From positions 5,208,001-5,272,000 of the forward strand of contig CM082578.2 in the NCBI GenBank assembly GCA_040954595.2: a DNA stretch of 64,000 nt. The letters are read 5' to 3'. This document shows, one piece after another, positions 22,001-38,400 of the stretch. The stretch's first letter is position 1. Every line of letters begins with the position of its first letter. This DNA comes from Balanoglossus misakiensis. Its lineage: Eukaryota > Hemichordata. A model generated the notes under the pieces. That model was not told the DNA's origin. It searched no databases and saw only the letters and a list, made by a program, of their open reading frames with translations. The position numbers were made by a program, and so were the translations under genes.

Positions 22001-24839
22001 CACTTCAGAGGGGCTACATCTGAGGCCAATCAATGCCCCAGACATCAGCATGTTTGGGGGGGGGGGGGCGGCATTGTCACATATTGTATTTCACAGTTTA
22101 TGCTATCGTATATAGCTGCATATTGACTCCCAAGCACCATCCGTGCTACATATGAGAACCTCACTAACATTCTCCCTTTACACCATAATTGTTTTATTGT
22201 TTGTTTTCTCTTTCTCTCTTTCTGTACTATTGATATTTAAATGTTTCATTGATTTGTTTTTTGTAGGGGAGGGGGGTACAAGAATGCAAAAATTAATTAA
22301 ATCACAGAATGAAATCTGTTTTAGTGTAGTTCCAGGGAACAGTCCGGGGGAACAGCAGATGAATGTCAATGTAGACGTCTGTAAATAAAGCCCCATTTTT
22401 TTCTTCAGATTTGAACATATATATCAGGTAGATTCAGATTTTTACTAGAGGTTTAATTCCAGGAATTGATTAAATAAAAAATTATAGACTAATATTCAGG
22501 TGTATTTCCTTAAGATCTAATCCATTTCTATAATTACTTTACATGATTCCTTTATGTTGATAACAGCAGTGAGAAATGAGAATTTGTTTTTTCTTAAAAT
22601 CGATCCACAGGTCTACATCAGTATTGGCTTCCAGTTCCACCTCTAGCCCGACCGGCCCACATTCCACAAAACGTAGAATGAATGTTCTCTCTTAACCCCT
22701 GCGCAGAAAGTAGAACACTTGTATCCAGTACAATAGAGACACAACGGAAATTGTACAATGAAACCTCGACTGGTTTTGACGGCCACCTATACATATCTAA
22801 TTTACAGCTAAATACTTGAAGACAGAGGCATGACCATGAGAATAAAGTATTTTATGTAACACATACTGCACCGGGCCAGAAGGGTAAACAGTCTAATCTA
22901 TTTTGAAGACATTCCACATAGCCGGGGCAATTGTCATTAAGATTAGGGGGCAAGAATCTTGAAGCTTGGTGGACACACAGCAGTGAAAGACGGTACTTAT
23001 AGCAGTGCATAGAGATAGGGCGAAACATGCAGTGGAAATTCTCAGAAAAAGGGTTGTATATATGCCCCTGGAAAATCTGTAATTGGACACCACACCTGGA
23101 AAATTCTGCAGGGGAAGATTAATTTACATATCTGGAAAGTCCTGGAACACTGATTTAGCCACTAAAAATCATAAAAATCCATAAAATCACAAAGTATGCA
23201 ATGACTCCCTGGAAAATGGTTCCTAAATGTTCCTCAAAATTTAACTGGAAAAGATACTGGAATTATGAATCAGATATCGTATGAGCCTGTTTGTCTGAAT
23301 CAGTGATTTGTAAAGAAAAATATCTGTTTTACAAGGGACTGCAATACATGATGAAAAAAATGGCTATAAACTTTAAAATTTTGGAGAGAAAAAAGAGACC
23401 TACTGATTATTATAACAATTGCATTGTTATGCAAATTAGCCAATAATACACCAGAAATTCCTGCGGAGAACACTATGTGCTTTCTGTTTATTCTGCTGAG
23501 TATTAAATGTATTTGTGCAGGATTAGCTTACAAAAATCAGATTAGGTGTAAAAGCTCAGCAGCTATTTTTGTTAATCTAATGAATTCAATTTTATAATGA
23601 ATAAAATTCAGTATGACAGCAGAGTACGAGACCAGATAATATCCATCACTTTTAGTACTGTTATCATAGTTGAAAATATTCAACACATTGTGTGTAGTTT
23701 CGTCAAATCTTGTAACAGTGTACACACTATAATATATGAATATGGAGATGACGACAGCATATATTCATTCAGAGGAAGTATGGATTACAGGCTGTGGGAA
23801 GCACGTACACGCACTGCTGACATAAATTACAAGAATTCCTTCAAAAAATCAATACTACTTCAATAATAATAGATTGAGCCTGTATGGGTTTGCTTCTGAA
23901 AAGGTCAGCTGATCTCTTGATAACAGTTTGACTAATAATTCAGTCAAAATGTCACACTCCTCAAAAAAGCCAAACGATCGAATTATGCTGCATTGTTATA
24001 AAATCAGTCATATGTGATCATGCAGTTGCATTTAAATTATGATAGAATATTATCAAAGCATTGCAAAGATTTCAGTTGGCTTCTGTTAATCTTTTAGGGG
24101 GAGGTGAAATGTGATGTAAAATATGGTTATATCTTCATGTCATTTTTGCCGTTTTTTTTTTTTTAGAGAGCTGTGTGGTTTTATTTCAACAGAATAAAAT
24201 TTCAGCAAAGATGAAAAAATATCTTCCCGTGAGCATCTATCCATACATCCACATCTTGCTGAGATAAAAGATTGCACTCTGTTCCACTAATAGTTTTGTT
24301 GCTAACAGTGCTCTGCATCTCAAGATCGACATTATCGGTTGCAGATTCAATCACATTGCATCTTGTTGGTAGACACATCACGCAGACGGTCACATGACCA
24401 CAGTCAAATGGATAACAGCCGACAATGTCACTTGCTGTTGAAAGCAATCATCAGCGTCAGTCTGTTTTTCATCTGCGATTCCTGTATGACATAAACAACC
24501 AATAATTGCTCTTTCATTTGTCCCCGATTCACATCGCCATGGCAACATATTTTATCACCTGGTGTACAATAGCGACGTACTGCCTATTCAAATGCCAAGC
24601 TAATTGCCCCAATATGTATGTCCAACTTAACAACCTCATCAATTGATTTCAAGAATAATCATAGCTGACACTGAGTATGTTATTGCCACTCAAATAATAG
24701 AGAAGCAATTGAGTTCAAAATGCAAAATATAAGAATAGGTATCCATGCTTTATTGAAAACCTGTGAACAATGCAGGGGGGGGGGGGTTACAGAACACCTG
24801 TGGACTAAAATTTTAAAAACAAATTGATCAGCTTATGAA

Positions 24840-24890
24840 ATGAATGAATTGAATTAATTAATTAATTAATTATTAATTAATTAATTGTGT
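24840..24890. repeat. (AATT)n repeat and palindrome
   Basis: Repeated AATT/TTAA units forming a self-complementary stretch. Confidence 0.8.
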
Positions 24891-27800
24891 TGATGTCACA
24901 TAAAAACTGATCAGTTTTGTTACAAATGATGAGTTGCAAATGTTGCAAATAAAAACATACCAGTATTAATAAATCAAATTTTTATAGTGATCAAAAAAAG
25001 GGGGAAAGGAAAAAATTATACAAGAAACAGAAAAGAAATGGAGAGTCATTGGAGAAATCTGTAACCATGAGGTTCAAGTTTCTTATCACATACGGGAAAA
25101 TAGACTGGAAGTACGGAAAATTAAGAGTTAATTTAATGCAATTTTGGATGGAAAGTGTTTAATGGGAATTGTTGATTAAGAAATCAATTCCTGTATTCTA
25201 CTGTCACAGAGCAGGTGTTGGCAGTGCAGGATTTTATTGGCTCTCAGGCCACTCAGGTCACCTGGAAAATTATTAATGGCTCCGGTGCAGAATTGTTTGT
25301 AACCATGGTTACTGAGGAAACGTGTCCGGTTCCAGTTTATTTATAGACAACACATGTTCTACACTAATCTTGGCAGAAATTATATTGTCCATGATATGTG
25401 GTTTATAGCATGAACGAATTATTTTCATATCGGTAAAGCAGTCAAAGAGAGGTGAAACTGGTAGCCGTTGTGGGCAACAAAGCGAAAAGACCCAGCATTC
25501 TGTCTGAAGCATGATAGAATAAATCGTGTACATGCACTGATAGTAATATTTAAGGAAGGAAAATATCTGCTTTTTGTCAGCTAATGCACTTCAGTCAAAT
25601 GACTATAAAAATAATCACAGTAAATGACAATATAATATTATAAAATTAATATTGCATAATAAAATAAAACAAGACAGGGCCATTACACACAATTTAATTT
25701 GTGCATGGTTCGTGTTGCTTATATGCTAACAATGACATGAATGCTCATACATTTTTTTGGCAAATATACAATAGTTACAAAGTACAGGAAAAAATGCTGA
25801 AAAGTGATTATGCTTTGTGATTTTTTTAATATTGCAAGATTGCTAATATAACCGACCTTTATGTTCACTATGTATGTACGCATCAGAGCTGTAACAAGTT
25901 GATATATTTTGGTTCAGTTTACCAGGCAATGTAGTCATTATCATGATGCTAGCTAGCTTTCACATAAAGAGAAGAAATCTGAAAGCTGCAGAAACTCACT
26001 GGCACAAACTGGTTGGAGAACATTGGCTCATTTAATCAACTCGTTTAATCATGCAGACTCCGATAACTGATTTTGTGCAGGTACCATCATAAAATCAGAG
26101 CACATTTAAATAAAACTTAATGCAAAAAAGTGGTAACAAAACTGCCAATTTGGTCAAAAGTGAAAACATTTGTGACTCCCAGGAGTATGTGTCACTTACT
26201 GTTTTGTCAATTAGTTCTATTTCATGTGTTGACATTTAATAACAGAGAAAAAATCTGATTAATATTGTAGTCACCTTGAATGTATTTATGAAATTGTGGT
26301 GGAGATAATTAAGAACTTGATAAGACATGTGTATCTTGAAAATAATTTACTATTAACTTGTACGTTGTACATTTTGCAAGATTATTAAAATAATGGAGGA
26401 CGGACTTCATGAGGGAAAAATCAGGCTCATTTGCTTCCTCCTTGTCTTTTGTATTGACATCGGGAGAGAGGTGGGGATAGCAGAAGGAAAAGCCAATTAA
26501 AGCATAAATCAAGAGTTGAATAACCGAGCACATTTTACTGCTGATTTTAAAGTAACTTCTCATTGACCTTTGACATGCCACTGAAAAAAAAAGAAAAACT
26601 CTCACAGGACAAATAATGATGAAATTAGTCAGTTTGAACCATAAAGCATAATGAGGTCATCAAGGATTGCAGCATTTTGGTGAGAAAGGAGATTTTAACT
26701 ACTTTCTTTTATTGTATCCACCTGCACCAATGTTCTATAGCCCATCATGCACTTATATCCTCTGTAATAATCCTGTCCTATACAAATTTAGATTGTCTAG
26801 ACTTCAACTCTCAAGTGTCATTTCCTCAGAAACATTTTAATATCTAATATTAATTACAGAATACATTCTTACACTCAATTTTCTAACATGAAAGACTAAT
26901 CTGTCTGAGTCACTCTCTACATCTTTATTCTCGTCTCTCAGAACCTGGTATTCTACAATTTATTTTGATCACTTTTAGTTCATCTGAATTAAGGTAGTGA
27001 AAATGAAAAATACCAAAAACAGTCAAAACCTTCATCATAAATGTAAACATTTATTTAAATAACTCAAGTACTTGTGTTTCAGTATTTTCATCTTGAATCA
27101 CAAAAAAATATTTCTCGTTAGCCACTGGTATTTTTTTTGTTATGACCATGGAACAAAAATGTTGATTTTTAATAATGATTTGACTTTTTCGTTTCAGATG
27201 AGAAATTGTTCACATTACACCAAGCATAACATTATGACTGAATCATTGGCTTAATTCGTCAACTGAGGACTGCAGCTCTGTATGTACATCTTTGATGGAT
27301 CATTTCATATTCATGCATAATTATGGCTCTATGGCTTTATAAATTGATTACATCTTTGCCTATTGTCTTGAAGAGTCAAACTGATTTAATGCAAACAGGA
27401 TTTTATGACAAAGGTGGAATGTAGCTCATTATATTTACCTTTTACCTTCCCCCCCCCCCCTTAATTATCATAACCAAAATCCAAATCATTAAATTTCCTT
27501 GATTTTTAAACTGACTTTAAATATGGTATTTTCTGAATTCCAAGTTGTCGCACACAGTCATTTGTCACCTGGCTGGATTAATTGGTCACAATCTCAGGGC
27601 AGTTAACCTATACGTACATCATAAATCACATGCATGCATTTACCAATGACTTGTCAAGACCAACTGAAGTGCGTGCACCACACATGGAGATGAACCTAAA
27701 CTGCCGGTTGGAATTTGCCTTGAGATTATCCATGGCCATAAAATTCTCTCAACAAGTGTGTGTTTGGCCCAACAATTCCATCAGGATCTCCCGGCTGTCT

Positions 27801-30800
27801 TTTAAATGTACGACATCCTACCATTATAATGACGCAACCTCAACATTATCGATTGGACCATTTATTGTGAACAGTAAATAATTTATCAAACAAAACCTTT
27901 ATTGATCTCATAGCCCCCTTACGTATTGTTATGGGCACATTCAATGGTTTATTATAGGGTGAAGAGTCTATACCCACAGGTCCTTGCTGGAATTCTGACT
28001 TCTGTTCCACCCATTGTTTGGCCGGACAACATCAGACTAATTGATTAGAATAGCTGCAAGTCATTTAACACACACCCTGCTGTTGATAAACGAGGCACTA
28101 ATCAACATTCAAATTGGCACGTACATGCGACCCTCTCAAGACTGGAATGGTCATCATTAAAGTGGACTGTATTAGGGCTATACTGCTGCAACAACAATGG
28201 GCTCCATTTTTCGAGCATTGCACACTTGGATTTTACCCTTCAAGTCAATAAACTCCGATAATTTGGTCTTGGCAGTCAGACTGTCAATTTCACTCTACAG
28301 TCAAGATTTGTGTCAAATAGATCTTTATTTACAAGCTTTAAAGGGATTAAAGTCAGTATGAAAAAATGTAGATGTTTATAGTAATGCTTTGTAATCCACT
28401 ATCTACATCAAAGTTTCTTTTGTATCAGTGAGATTGGCATTGTTTTGCTTTGTTTCAAAGCAATTAATTTGTTAACAAAAGTTTCATTCTGTTACTATTA
28501 TATATTAAATTCCTTAGACCGCTAAATGTCCCTGTCTTTAAAGTTTAACTGACACAATTATCATTTTAGATTTAAATCAAATTAAAGCATTTAAATTTAT
28601 ATTTTACACCATGGCCAATGTCGTAAAAAAGAACATTGATTGAACACCGAGAAAATCACTTGGTGATTCAAAGAGTAAATTTATGACTTTTAATGCATGG
28701 AAAGTATATACCGGTATATGTACATACATACTGATACATGTATACTGATGAAAATGTTAAGTTGGTGGATTCTGATGTACATGTACTAGCTGACACCTGT
28801 TAACCAACCTATATAATAATTAGCTTGGACAGTTATTTGCAAATTACCACAGGTGATTGTCTATAATTCTCGCCATGCAATGCTTATTCTCCACTCCTGA
28901 TGAGTGAAAAGAAACCAATGACTTATTAGCCCTGTATACAATAATCAGCCAGATCTGTAATTGTGAGGCAGAGTGAAAAACTGGGCATAGAAATAACACT
29001 GTCACCTGCTGTGTGGCTGTCTCCATGCACAAACACTGGGTGGTATCAACTCTATTGTTCTCAGGCAGAGTGTGACCCGAAGTGTCTACTATAGAAACTG
29101 CACACAAACAAGTGAAATCAACACTGTCCCAGGCGATGGTTGCCATTTGGCCGCTTAGTGCTCAGATTGTAACTCTATTCGCCAGAGTTGCGTTACACCT
29201 GCTGCATACGTAAACAGCAATTGATATTGGAACAACTCAAGTGTCTTTGAGTAACTCGCAGAGACAGGGGGATAGAAAACTTCGTACCGGCACAGGCTGA
29301 AACAACAGATATATACTGTTACAGGTGCATTTGTGGTGCGGTCAATTGATCTTCCCAAATACCTTGCTTGCTTGTTTTGAATATTCAGAAATTAAAGGGA
29401 AAAAATTACAAAACAATCCTGAGTACCTTTTAAATTTCAGAAATGGCAATTGCTGGCTAAATAAAATCAATCCTCTGTTTATATATGTCCTCTGAGGTTC
29501 AAGCAAGTACACGGTATGATGAATTTACATATTTAATACATAAAGCTTAAACTAATGAGGGAAATTTAAACAGTGGGTCTAGATGAAAGCCATGAAGTTT
29601 TACACATGACATTATATTGGACATTTCAAACACTGGTACAACATCTGAGAATTAAACCTTGTCTCTCAGAGTTATGGGCACATGCACACTGAGCAAGCAC
29701 TTTGCAAAGCTCAAATTCTCACAACCACGTATCACATTGAATGTGTATATAGCTATACACAGCTCATTTGAATATCTGTGATGTCACCAAGCCTGCCAGG
29801 CAACCATTGCTTAGCAACTGAATCTCAAGAGTTCCCCATGGCTTCATAACATACAGTAAAGTAGACAATAATACTCTGTTAAATTGTTGTTTGGTGTAAG
29901 TAGTATTTTTTTCTTCCAAAATTATTCAAAGCATTTTTGGGGGGAGGGGGGGGGGAAGATAAGCAGAGTCTTATCAAAACTTACCATTTTAACTACTTTC
30001 CTATTAAATTTGGTTTTGATATTCAAGTTGTCAAAGTTCATCTGAATTTATGATTATCTCTGTGAAATGGACAACATTCACAATTAAAACTGACAATTAA
30101 AAAAACACCTGTTCGTCCTTGCCCAGTTCGGGACTCAGTTGCTATAGTTACAAGCACTCAAAGTTAGTTCCAGAATGCTGCAGATAAGCCATATATGACA
30201 CGTTTGCAGTTCTTAACTTTTTTCCACATTTGTGATATCATTGTCTCAAAATAAAACATCACGACTGCAAGACAGCTGGACTTAAACCAGACCACACTTT
30301 TTTCAGTTGGTAAACCTGGTACATTGTGGGCACTTACAAAGAAAAGTGATGAAAGAATAGGAATAATGAGAGATTCCTCTGTCGCCATGGCGACATAATG
30401 ACCAGACCTGTATAGACATCTTTTGTCAAAGTCCTGGTCTAAGCATTCGTGATGGATAGATTTCCGAAAACAATACAATCGGTTTAAATGGCCTGCAACA
30501 CACTTATAGATACAAGAACCCGTGAAATCTTTGCAATTGATGGTGATTTTCAGTCCCTGCTCTGAAAAGTGACCCCAGCATTGGCAATAAAGGAGAATGT
30601 TTGTTACTCTATGTCACACATCACTGCAGCCATGGTTGCGCTGAAATTCTGCTTGCAGTCACACTATCACCATTTACCCTCAAAGAGTGTTTGATTGACC
30701 CGTGGCAGTATCTGTGACTAAGAAAGACACTTTTGTAAATAAGTGTATTGGATATCAGTGAGTGTTGGACAGAAACCAATCTGCTTTGCTTATGTCTACT

Positions 30801-33800
30801 TTACATATCGTTTACATGACAATACATTATTACCATAACAATAGTAATGCTCTCATCTGTGTTTCCCAGAAGATCGATTAAAAAGTCACTACAATATTTA
30901 TTTTTTCAGAATGCGGCAAAAAATATTCTGATGAAAAAGTGGATCCAATATCAGGGGCCATGGATAATTGAAACACATGATAATGAAATTTTTTTAAGGG
31001 GATAATATTTCTATCTATCGTGCACACATTTGCTCTTTACATTGGGACAAAATTTTTTGTGAGTTCTTCAGAAGATTATATGCGTGGCATAGATATCATT
31101 TAATTTTGCCAGAAAATATCTTTTTCACAGTAGTTTTGGTAGTAAATACTGCAACTTCTAATGGACATACTCTGTCAATTGAGTTTTTTTTTTTTTTACT
31201 TTATAGGGGTGGGGGTGGAACAATTTTGTCTTGGTTGCATTTGCAAAGTTTCATTTTGGGAAGGGTGCAAGGAGGTTTGAGGTCAAACACAATTACTTTT
31301 TTTATCAAGCACATATCCATGCATGGTCTCTTGAGAGCTGCTTGATAGATTCTTCACAATCGAACTGAGACCCCCGCCCACAGCACGAAACAAGAAGGTG
31401 TTTTAATTCTGCATGCACCAGCCGTCGACGCATTGAACCGGAACAGGTATATCGCGAGGAAATCGCTGACAGAACTCAATCAGAGAAACCATGCAATCAG
31501 ACTGCAACAATTACCTTCATCAAAATGATCTCTTTTCAATATCTGGGTCATCAATATATCAACTATTGATTGCAATCTGGTAGTAGGGTTATTCCATTCT
31601 GCCTAAATGTTTAATTGGGGGGGGGGGTGACCCATCCATTATTGTCCTTACTGCAGGGATGGCAGCATGCCCACTCCACCAAAGTGTCCAGAATTGAAAT
31701 TTAATAATGACATAGAAGGTGTGAATCTCGCTGGCCTTTATAAGCTGTGCTCTGTACCAGTAGGTGGATTATGATCTGCCCTTATCTACATACAAGAGGT
31801 TTTCAGAAATCGAGTAAATTTTACTGCTCAGGTTTTTGAGAACACCACATGGTTAAGGTGATGTAATAGAAGAAATATGTATGGCCATCTGCAGATAAAA
31901 GACAATAAGTCTCTTCTAAAATCTCTCACCAAAGAATTGAGCTGTAGCATACACTGCAATGATAAATGTTATAATGTAAAACATGGTTAAAACTGACAAA
32001 AATATTGACTTGATAAAAATAAAATTTCAAATCCAAGTAAAACACTTGATTACTCATTGTACATTTTAATATAATTTGCTGTAAAGGATTAATTTCAATC
32101 ACTGTATACATACATACATACATATATTTAATATGTCTGCACACTGAATAACAAGTTTCCATGGTAACATTAAAAGACAGCAGCAACAAATTCACTGATA
32201 ACTTTGTTAAACTCCAAAATCTCTGTGTGATGATGTCATAGGTTACCATTAGGGTCAGGGTTCAAAGGTTTAAAGAGATTGCTTCTCCATCACTCAGGTA
32301 TCTAGGGACCTTATTAATGTTCTCTGCTTCTCCTCAGGTAGCAAATAAATCATGGAGACAGCTGATCAATCAAATTGCATCAGAGTTAAATGACTGCACA
32401 TGCAGGGCAATGTTAAGCCAAAGTAAGAAACTTCTCTGTTTTACATCTGTGAGGTTTGCAGAAATTTAAGGGGAAACACTGACAGATTAATACTCTTTCA
32501 AATAATTTATTTTCAGGATGATGTTTTTCACAGTGTTGGACTACTACTGGCAATACCACTTAACAACACGTATCGGACATATTTTTTCTTTCCACATTAA
32601 ACCATACACATGTACCATTAATTCCTGAATATATGTTAATTGGTCTAAATTTTTAACTGACCGTTCTCTAATCAAAAGACTGACCACATCTGAGATTTCC
32701 CAAAAATGTTCTAGGTGGCCTTCACCAATACACCAAATTTTGAAGAAAACCATCAAAATTTAACCAAAAAAGTATCATGAAAGAAGAAATCTATAGAATA
32801 AATGTCAATGCAAGTACCAGGAATCAGAAAATATCTAGATTAAAAACCTGTTGACAAATTATTTTTTGGGGGGAAAAAAATCATGATTTTTAATTCATCT
32901 GTACATTGTGTGTATATCTGAATTAACATACTCCAATGTCAGGATGTTGTTTGAGAATGAATATCTATATACAGACCAATTATATTACATATATCCCATC
33001 AAGGACACAGCAGGCTACAAGTCTGCATTTAGCATCTTTCTAATTATCTATATTTATCCTTGAACTATTGCAACTTTTGATATTTAAAATCAGTAAGCTT
33101 CACTGATTAGATTATTTCATTTTTTTTCCACTGAATTATTACAATAACCGTAAATCAATGACTTTTAAGATGCATTTGATTTAAAAAACAAATATCAAAT
33201 GCAATCTATATCCCTGGGTACTTATAGGTATACCTGATTTTCTCTCTCTTTGTGACCACTCTCAATGCTTTCTTGGATAAACAAATTCCCCTCTATGATA
33301 TATAAAGAGCAGTGACAGGACGAGTAAGGCAACCTGCAGACTGTGATAACCTTGCAACATCACAGCAGCTAATTAACATACACTTCAACATCACAAGACA
33401 CATCGGGAGTCAACCTTATATAAAAGCAGCGATCCTTCCATCAACATTTTTTTAACTTTATATATAAGTTATCACCCCTTCCATAAATGGAATATTCCAA
33501 GTTGTTTGACCTCAAAGGACTTTTAGTGGCCTACTTTCCCTTCAGTCATGATACAATTCCCTAAAATGCCATTTAATCATTTCTGAGAAAACTACTTCAA
33601 AAGAACTGTGTTGGGTGCCAATCACTGTTGGGGGGAATGATCCTGCAGGCTCAGAGATTCCCATCTCTGAGCCTGGGCTCCAGGTCTCATATAAAATCAA
33701 AGATCGACTTTAAAAAAAACACACACAATCTCAATGTAAAAAATGCATACTTTTATTTTATATTTAATTTTTTCTTGAATGTTAAACATAAATGCAATCC

Positions 33801-35456
33801 CAAGATTCATTGTTTTATAATGCAATAACAAGTTTCTAAGTGAAAAACAGTTGCCCAGGCCGACTTATCTAATAATTTGTGGCAGCTGCTGAGATATGAC
33901 TATAATGATGGTGTTCAGTGAAATCCCAGCATTCAAACTGTCTGCCCCCGCATCAAACAAGTCATTGTCAATGATTAAGTCCCTATCACTCATCAGCAGA
34001 CTTTGTATATAGGTATCAAGTCGTTCTTGTTAAAAAAAACAGTCAAGATGGAGTAAACTTCTGAGTGCAGGTGTTCACAGTATACTTTCCTTTAATTTCT
34101 GAATTTGTTCAAAGTTTCAATCAAGTTGGTTCAGGCAACTCTATGAGTATTGGACATTAGAAATGATAACAAAACAGGCCATACTGGATTGCATCACAAA
34201 AATAGCGCTGTACATTATGTGCATGCTATTAGCACATTGACATTGTTTTCAATTTAGATAAATTATAAATTTAAATCAATTGGTTAAAATATCTGTCGAC
34301 TGGATACAGACATACACACAGACAAACACTGCAATGTGCACATGCATATGGATGGATGAAGATATAGAGACAGTCATTAAATTGGTCTCCAGGACTATAA
34401 TAACAATCTACTTTAAAACATACATTGTGAAGTAAAATAGAAAGTCTTGAGGAACTTTCTAATGGGGGAATAAATGCCGCAGAAAAGTTCAAAATGAACC
34501 ATCACCATGGCAACTGACTCCTGGAAAAGATCAATCGTGTAACTTGAGAAATATAATGGATATGACATTTCTGTCTCATTGTAATTGGCAAATCATGGAT
34601 GGAAGGAATCACAGAATTATTATTAACACACGACTAATGGCAATCAGCTGTTCTCTGTGATATATTTAATAATGCGTCGTGATTTTATGACAAGTACAGC
34701 AGTGCAGACGATTGAGAGTTAGCATGCTTCCCCTCTTGATGTTAATTAGCATATAGTCATCTCATCTTACCTCAAAACAGTAACAGTACAGTGAGACCTG
34801 TTCAGTAACATCCAAATTGGCATTGTTTTAATATACAAAAAGTCATAATTGGAATTTAGGAAATACCTGAATTATTAAAAGTCAATTTTATGCACATGAA
34901 ATAAAAAATACACTGAATACAAAGGTCATAGTGCAGACATATTTTGCAAGAATCACTGCTATGAGCGTATAATATTTCACTCTAATGGATTTTGAACATC
35001 ACGCCTGCCATAATTTCATCTCGTCCTGAACCCAAATGCTGCTGTGAATGCAAATGTTGAGAAGAGTTCACTCAATGTTGAACGCATCCGACGTTGCTCA
35101 GATACTGTGAAGAGCTGGAGCCTATCTGTCGGTCATAAATTCTACAAATGTTGGGAATGAATGCAAACAATGAAATCTATACAATTATTTTATAATTTGC
35201 AAAATGTCAAATCATGCAATTGTTGCATATTGGACAAGAATTGATTGTGAACAGCAATTGTGAACAAGAAGACGGACAGAGGACTGGAATTTGTGACCCA
35301 TATGACTATTAAAAATTGTAATTTATCAGAAATCAGGTACAGTAACTCAATTAACACAGACTGAATGATGCAAGAGGGGTGTGTATTCTATGAGACTATC
35401 ATTGGGGTGAAGATTAAAGACTCCCCTGGGATTAATCAATTGCTCATTTGGAATGG

Positions 35457-35472
35457 TGGGGGGGGGGGGGGG
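35457..35472. repeat. Poly(G) tract
   Basis: About 16 G bases. It generates a spurious Gly-rich open frame to its right. Confidence 0.9.
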
Positions 35473-38400
35473 CTCTCTATTTTTTTTCAGTCAGATGGGG
35501 ATATGGGAGGTTCCATTGGGTTTGATAGCATGGGGAATGGTCAGTTTCCCAGGGGAGGGAAGCACCTGTTCTTCTATAGGGTGGGGGGTCATTGTGCCCT
35601 TGCCACTAGGGAAAGAAATGGTAGCTTAACAGAAAGCATTGGCTGCTTATTCCTAATGAACAAGAGTAATTCATACACCAATTGGTACAACTACAAAAAT
35701 TCCCTTGGTCCTTCATGTGTTAAAACCAACCATATGGTATAATTTGAATTGACAAAAAGGATTTAAAAAGTTTAAGACCATTTTGTGAAAATCTGTCTTG
35801 ATGGAAATAAAAAGTGTGTAAAAATCCTGTAGATCGACCGTCTTTCAGTGAGCTGATTGTATTTGAAAAAAAAACCTCAACCCATGGCCCCTCCCACTAA
35901 GTAAACAGAAGATGAAGTGGGTATTTGCAAGTGTTGTTACATAAATTATATTGCAGTTGAAGTCTGGGAAAAAGAATGTGACAGTTTAAGCCGTGATTGA
36001 TTTCAGAGATGGCCCGTCATGGATTTGACGCATGTTTAAATTTTGAACTTTGTACACACAGACACTATTCGCAACACAAATGGAATTTCTACTTGTTTTT
36101 AATGCATGTAGTTGTCTCAAAGTGCAGAGGAAACTCCCAGTAACATCATGCAATGATCGACAGCTGAAATGTTAAAACTTTGCCAGGTGAAGTACTTGCT
36201 TATATAATACCTATGTTACCATGGCAACATTTGCACTGTAAACTCTCCAGTTGATGTACTTGGCAGTGAATGTTGATGTAAGATAAATTTCAATAATTTT
36301 TATGACATATTGCAAATTGCAGTGTAACACTCAATGCAGAAACTTCAAAAGCAATTTTTGCGCATATACATGTACCAATACCAGTAGTACATTTTTCTGA
36401 TAACTGTATTAACACGCTACTGGTTGGCCCTTTGGATATAAATGCGCTCCCATTATATTTATGTACATATGATATTCTTGTTGACACAATCTCCACCAGA
36501 TTGCCTGATTTTTAACAAACACATTCTGACATTAAACAACAAATCACCATAAAAAATAATAAATTTCATCTAAAATAAGGAAATTACAAAAACTGAACAC
36601 CAACAAACGTGATTGAAAAATGATTGGGAAAAACAGCCAACGCTTTCATCCAGGCTTTCCTGTTTTGAGATATAATTTAATATAAATGCTTGATGAAATA
36701 TGTGCCATCAGGTTTTTTCAGTTTGATTCTGGTTGATAAATGATGATGATCTATCAGCTTTTCACCTGAATGGAACAAGTCTAATTGATGGTGTCCTGCT
36801 GAGAGAACTTGCTGAGTGATTTGTTGGCACAATGACTACTACAAGACGCGCATAAATATTGCTTTGAATTGAACACTGATGCGTGATGTACTTTGTGGCT
36901 GTCAGAAAGCAAGATGAAAGGGACGTTATGAAATTAGTCAGACAATCAGCCAATCAATACAAGATATTTGCGTCTTGAAATTTATCACAATGTTTGCTTC
37001 GAGATCTATACTCAAACCCACTCTACCGGTGTAATATGCCGAGAGAGAAAAAAATAAATAAATTGTTGTATTCCGAGAAACTGCTGTGGGACATGTAGAA
37101 ATTATCCATTTGCATTAACTATCTTTTTCTCTCCAAGAACACCCAAGAATGCTGTGAATGAAAAAAAAAATCAATATATATTTTTTATTGGAACAAGTGA
37201 CTCAAATCAAATAACCATAACACCATATGTACCTATGGAAAGCTATTACTCTCATAATTTTAGTTGTTGCTTTTACTCATAAAATATGTCAGTTGAACGC
37301 AAAATCACAAGGATAAAGTTTAAAAACTAAACGTAAGTTTGTCAGCTATGATTTCCACTCCTGCAAAAGTCAAAACTTAATATCAGTATGGGACAATGGC
37401 TGCTGGCAGATATCATGAACATTTGCATAATCCACAGCAAATAATCTCATTTGCTGATGCTTTAATAGACATTGACAAAGCCTTAATTCTTTTGACATTT
37501 AGTAAGAGCTCGTTTAAATGTGATTTTCTGTTCTCATTAAAATCAAAATTCAATAATAATGTAAGTGATGAGTGTAGAGTTTTTCTTTTCAACTACTCTA
37601 CAATTTACAATTTGTCAATTAATTATCACAAGGAAAAAAACTGCTTTCTCAGCAAGTTTGACTCCTATTTTCAAAGTTAAAAAAATCCCTCATTTCAGAA
37701 AATACTTGGGGGGGGGGAGAACAATCAAAGTATGTTTTGTTGTCTAATTTCTAAAGATCAAATGGTGTGTTACAGCTGCTACTGTTGTTACCATGGAGAC
37801 CACCATAGCAACATAATCAGGGGCGCAGCTAAGCTTAAAACTAAAAGCAGCGGGCAAATTACAAGTATGTTGGTGGGATCCACTGGGGGACCCAGGGGGG
37901 ACCTAAGTGTTGGAATAGGAAGTAATGATTCTGTCTTTTGATGGAAAGTACATGTAGCTGGCTCTCATCTACACCCATGCATGTATTGAATGTTACCGTG
38001 GCAACATCGAGTGAGGCACTGTGTGCCTTGGACAGGGCCTTGTACGGCTGAAGTCAATAGAGGAGCATGTACATGCATACACAAAGTGAACACACAGAGC
38101 AAAGGAAACGCTGATTATGAGAATGACCTTCACAAATCACCTTTCATCTTCTGTAGTGATGCACGCTGGAATGTGCATTGTACGTGCGATATTTGTGTTC
38201 AAAAAAAAAAACTATACACTGCCAACGCAGAAGGAAATCCCTTCAAGTCTTATTATAATTGGTCAGCCATCGCCATTCATGCCACCTCTGCTGGAAATAT
38301 CATATAGTAAACACCATGGTCAATGCTGTCAGAAATTCTCCATTTGAAGTGAAATCTCGTTCTCATGTGAAGTGCCCAAATCAACACTAAATGCCTTCAT

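Noticed and set aside
35365-35742. 125-codon Gly-rich open frame
   Set aside because: The Gly run is the poly(G) tract and the rest has no recognisable domain.
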